Part shown: positions 62,086-64,000 of the stretch, piece by piece
Layout of the letters: every line of letters begins with the position of its first letter
How positions within the stretch are numbered: the stretch's first letter is position 1
Assembly (NCBI GenBank): GCA_014706385.1
Contig: JACGZH010000002.1
Coordinates: forward strand, 744,001-808,000
From: Phaffia rhodozyma
Taxonomy: Eukaryota; Basidiomycota; Tremellomycetes; Cystofilobasidiales; Mrakiaceae
Direction: 5' to 3'
Length of the DNA stretch: 64,000 bases
Program-made: the position numbers and the translations under genes
Notes under the pieces: generated by a model
The model's input: only the letters and a program-made list of their open reading frames with translations
Database searches by the model: none
Told to the model about the DNA's origin: nothing

Positions 62086-64000
62086 ATGGGTCTCTTGGTG
62101 GTTGGTACGCCGCTCGCTTGGGAGGACTCTAAGCAACACATCCAAAAAGTCAAGCTCGATGGCGTCACCCAGTTTCTCGCATTGTACAACAGGCTGAAGG
62201 ATAGAAAGGACGATCCTCTTCTCTGGGGTGATGAGGTATGGTTCAACTTCTGATATGAATGCTTCAACTTTAGCAAACTGTTTTCTATAGTCCTCGTTTC
62301 TTTGCCTCGTTGCTTATCGCCTCGAGGTAGAAGTCTCAGTTGATAAGTCTGGAGAGATTCGCGCGTAGGAAAGAGTGCTGATCAATCATTTCCTTCTTTC
62401 TCTTTCCCGTTTTCTTTCTTGCTTCTTCCCTCTTTTTTTTCTCTCTTCGTCTACTTCACTCTCTCTCTGGCCTGATGTTTTATGCCTTGCTCTCCTTGCC
62501 AAACATATCTTTCCATGCGTGTCCGTCACGATATCACTTTTCTGCTTGACAGATTGAGTACTTGATCGTTTCGTTCGATGACGAGTCTAAGAACGCAACG
62601 CTCTCTCTTTCTCAGACGGAGATTCTTGACAAGTTGGAAGGTGTTGTGGACGGAATGAACTGCGAGAATGAGAAGTGAGTTTTTTGATCGTCTTCGGTCG
62701 ACCCCTTATCTGATGTGCGCTGGAAGCTGTCAACTGATCGAGGCCTCTGTCCTTCACTTTGTCTCTATCTCTCTCGTGGATCCAGTTTCGCCGCTCCGAC
62801 GTTTCACCCCGAGTTCGGACGGTTCATGCTAGAGTCTACGCCTGGGGCTCCCTACGATGATAGTATTCCCAGTCTGTTGACTGTTGAGTCAAACATGAGA
62901 CTTCGGTATGTCCTTCACACTTTTGCTCTCCTGAATTGATTCAAGACAGCGGTCCCGCCTTGTATCGGTCATCAATATCTTGAATATCAGCTCGTCCCTC
63001 GTTCGATACTAATCGTTGCTTCCTTCGCATACTGACCAGTCGGAGAATCGCCCGTCACCATCTATCTTCCCATGAAATCCCAATGACCATCACTTCCTGG
63101 CCCAGGCTGGGTACCACGGATACTCCGTTTTCTGATCCTCACTCAAAGGTTCAGGGTAGCGCAATGCAATCTCTTTTCGTTGGAGACGAGCTTATTAACG
63201 AGCATGTTCGATTCCCGTAAGTTCTTGTTCGATCATCTGAGGTTCTCTCCCTATCTTCCCTCTTTCCTTCTACTGATCGCAATCGACTGTGTGCATGTTC
63301 ACGGCTTGTAGAACTCTGGCAGCCAACATTCGTCGACGCCGAGGGTCGAAAGTGGCCATCAACCTCCCGATCTTCAAAGACACCGAGACCGCCCAGCCAT
63401 TCAGAGATCCGACGATTCCCTTCGACCGAACGCTCTACCCCGGCGATGGCGAGGCCAACGCGGGAGCTGCGAAAGAAGATCATATTTACATGGACGCTAT
63501 GGCGTTCGGTATGGGCTGCTGCTGTCTGCAAGTAACACTCCAAGGAAAGGATCTGGCCGAGGCTTGCCAGGTTTACGATGCGCTCACGCCTGTCGCTCCG
63601 ATCATGGTGCGTCCGAAGAGTTTTCTTCTTCTTTTACAACCGGTCGTTCTACGTCGTTCTGATGGTTGCTTGTTTGTTACCTGACTTGGCTTGGGAGATA
63701 GCTTGCGCTAAGTGCATCTTCACCGATCTACCGAGGATTCCTTGCCGATGTAGACTCTAGGTGGGACGTGATTGCTGGTGCGGTCGACGACCGAACGCCC
63801 GGTGAACGAGGCGAGGCTGTTTGTAGATTTCATCTTCTCTCCGTTATATCAAACCCTCTGTATATCAAGATGGCCTGATAGGCTTCTGGTTTACCCTCTT
63901 TCTGATCGTCTGTGGAACAGCCCTTACAACCCGGAGAGAAACGGATCCTGAAATCTAGGTACGGTAGCGTGGATTCGTACATCTCTTCTGATCCAGCCAA
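62086..64000 (+). CDS. GSH1: Glutamate-cysteine ligase catalytic subunit, 3' truncated
   Basis: First and rate-limiting step of glutathione synthesis (glutamate + cysteine + ATP). From ATG 62086: [40 protein letters not shown] and [20 protein letters not shown], where the WGDEIEY Glu residues bind Mg/ATP in the family. Later exons give [120 protein letters not shown], and [20 protein letters not shown] running off the window. About 60 percent of a usual 650-700 residue protein is present. Eight introns join in phase. Confidence 0.93.

Overview
The window is nuclear DNA of a fungus, most likely a basidiomycete yeast. Almost every gene is split by several short GT-AG introns (mostly 50-120 nt). 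The gene set is fungal: SWD2, Mediator, MGM1, ARG2, KCH1-type channel, SH3-RasGEF (CDC25 type), GRR1, KRE6/SKN1, MCM6, GSH1, and a GBD/FH3 protein of the rid1 type. Intron density and mid-range GC would suit Tremellomycetes such as Cystofilobasidiales, but that placement is an inference. Because of the introns, most genes below were assembled by joining several open frames with matching splice phases.

Layout, left to right: 3' part of SWD2 (+, cut by the window edge); ELL-type elongation factor (-); PQ-loop membrane protein (+); MED22-like subunit (+); MGM1/OPA1 dynamin (-); ARG2 N-acetylglutamate synthase (-); four-TM unknown protein (+); YIPF6/YIP4-like Golgi protein (-); pectinesterase (-); tRNA-Arg(TCT) (-), followed by a diverged tandem duplication with no gene; PLP-dependent class V lyase/aminotransferase, possibly Egt2-like (-); AIG2-type gamma-glutamylcyclotransferase-like protein (-); RMI1 (+); unknown small protein (+); a 2.6 kb gene-poor tract; KCH1-like channel (-); two tandem SH3-RasGEF paralogues (+,+); GRR1 F-box/LRR protein (-); KRE6/SKN1 beta-glucan synthesis protein (-); GNAT acetyltransferase (-); GBD/FH3 protein (+); MCM6 (+); and GSH1 (+, cut by the right edge).

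This is mostly housekeeping chromosome and there is no operon logic. Possible functional links are the head-to-tail RasGEF pair, clearly a gene duplication with conserved intron phases, and the adjacent same-strand AIG2-like and PLP-lyase genes, both plausibly in sulfur/glutathione chemistry. RMI1 and MCM6 belong to genome maintenance; GRR1, the RasGEFs and the GBD/FH3 protein belong to growth and morphogenesis signalling.

I found no convincing novel multi-gene system, CRISPR array or intact mobile element. The best leads are the RasGEF tandem pair, a 19-nt microexon in the YIP gene, the diverged duplicate beside the tRNA, the gene-poor tract at 26.7-29.3 kb with a long but low-complexity open frame, and the splice/frame ambiguity in MED22.
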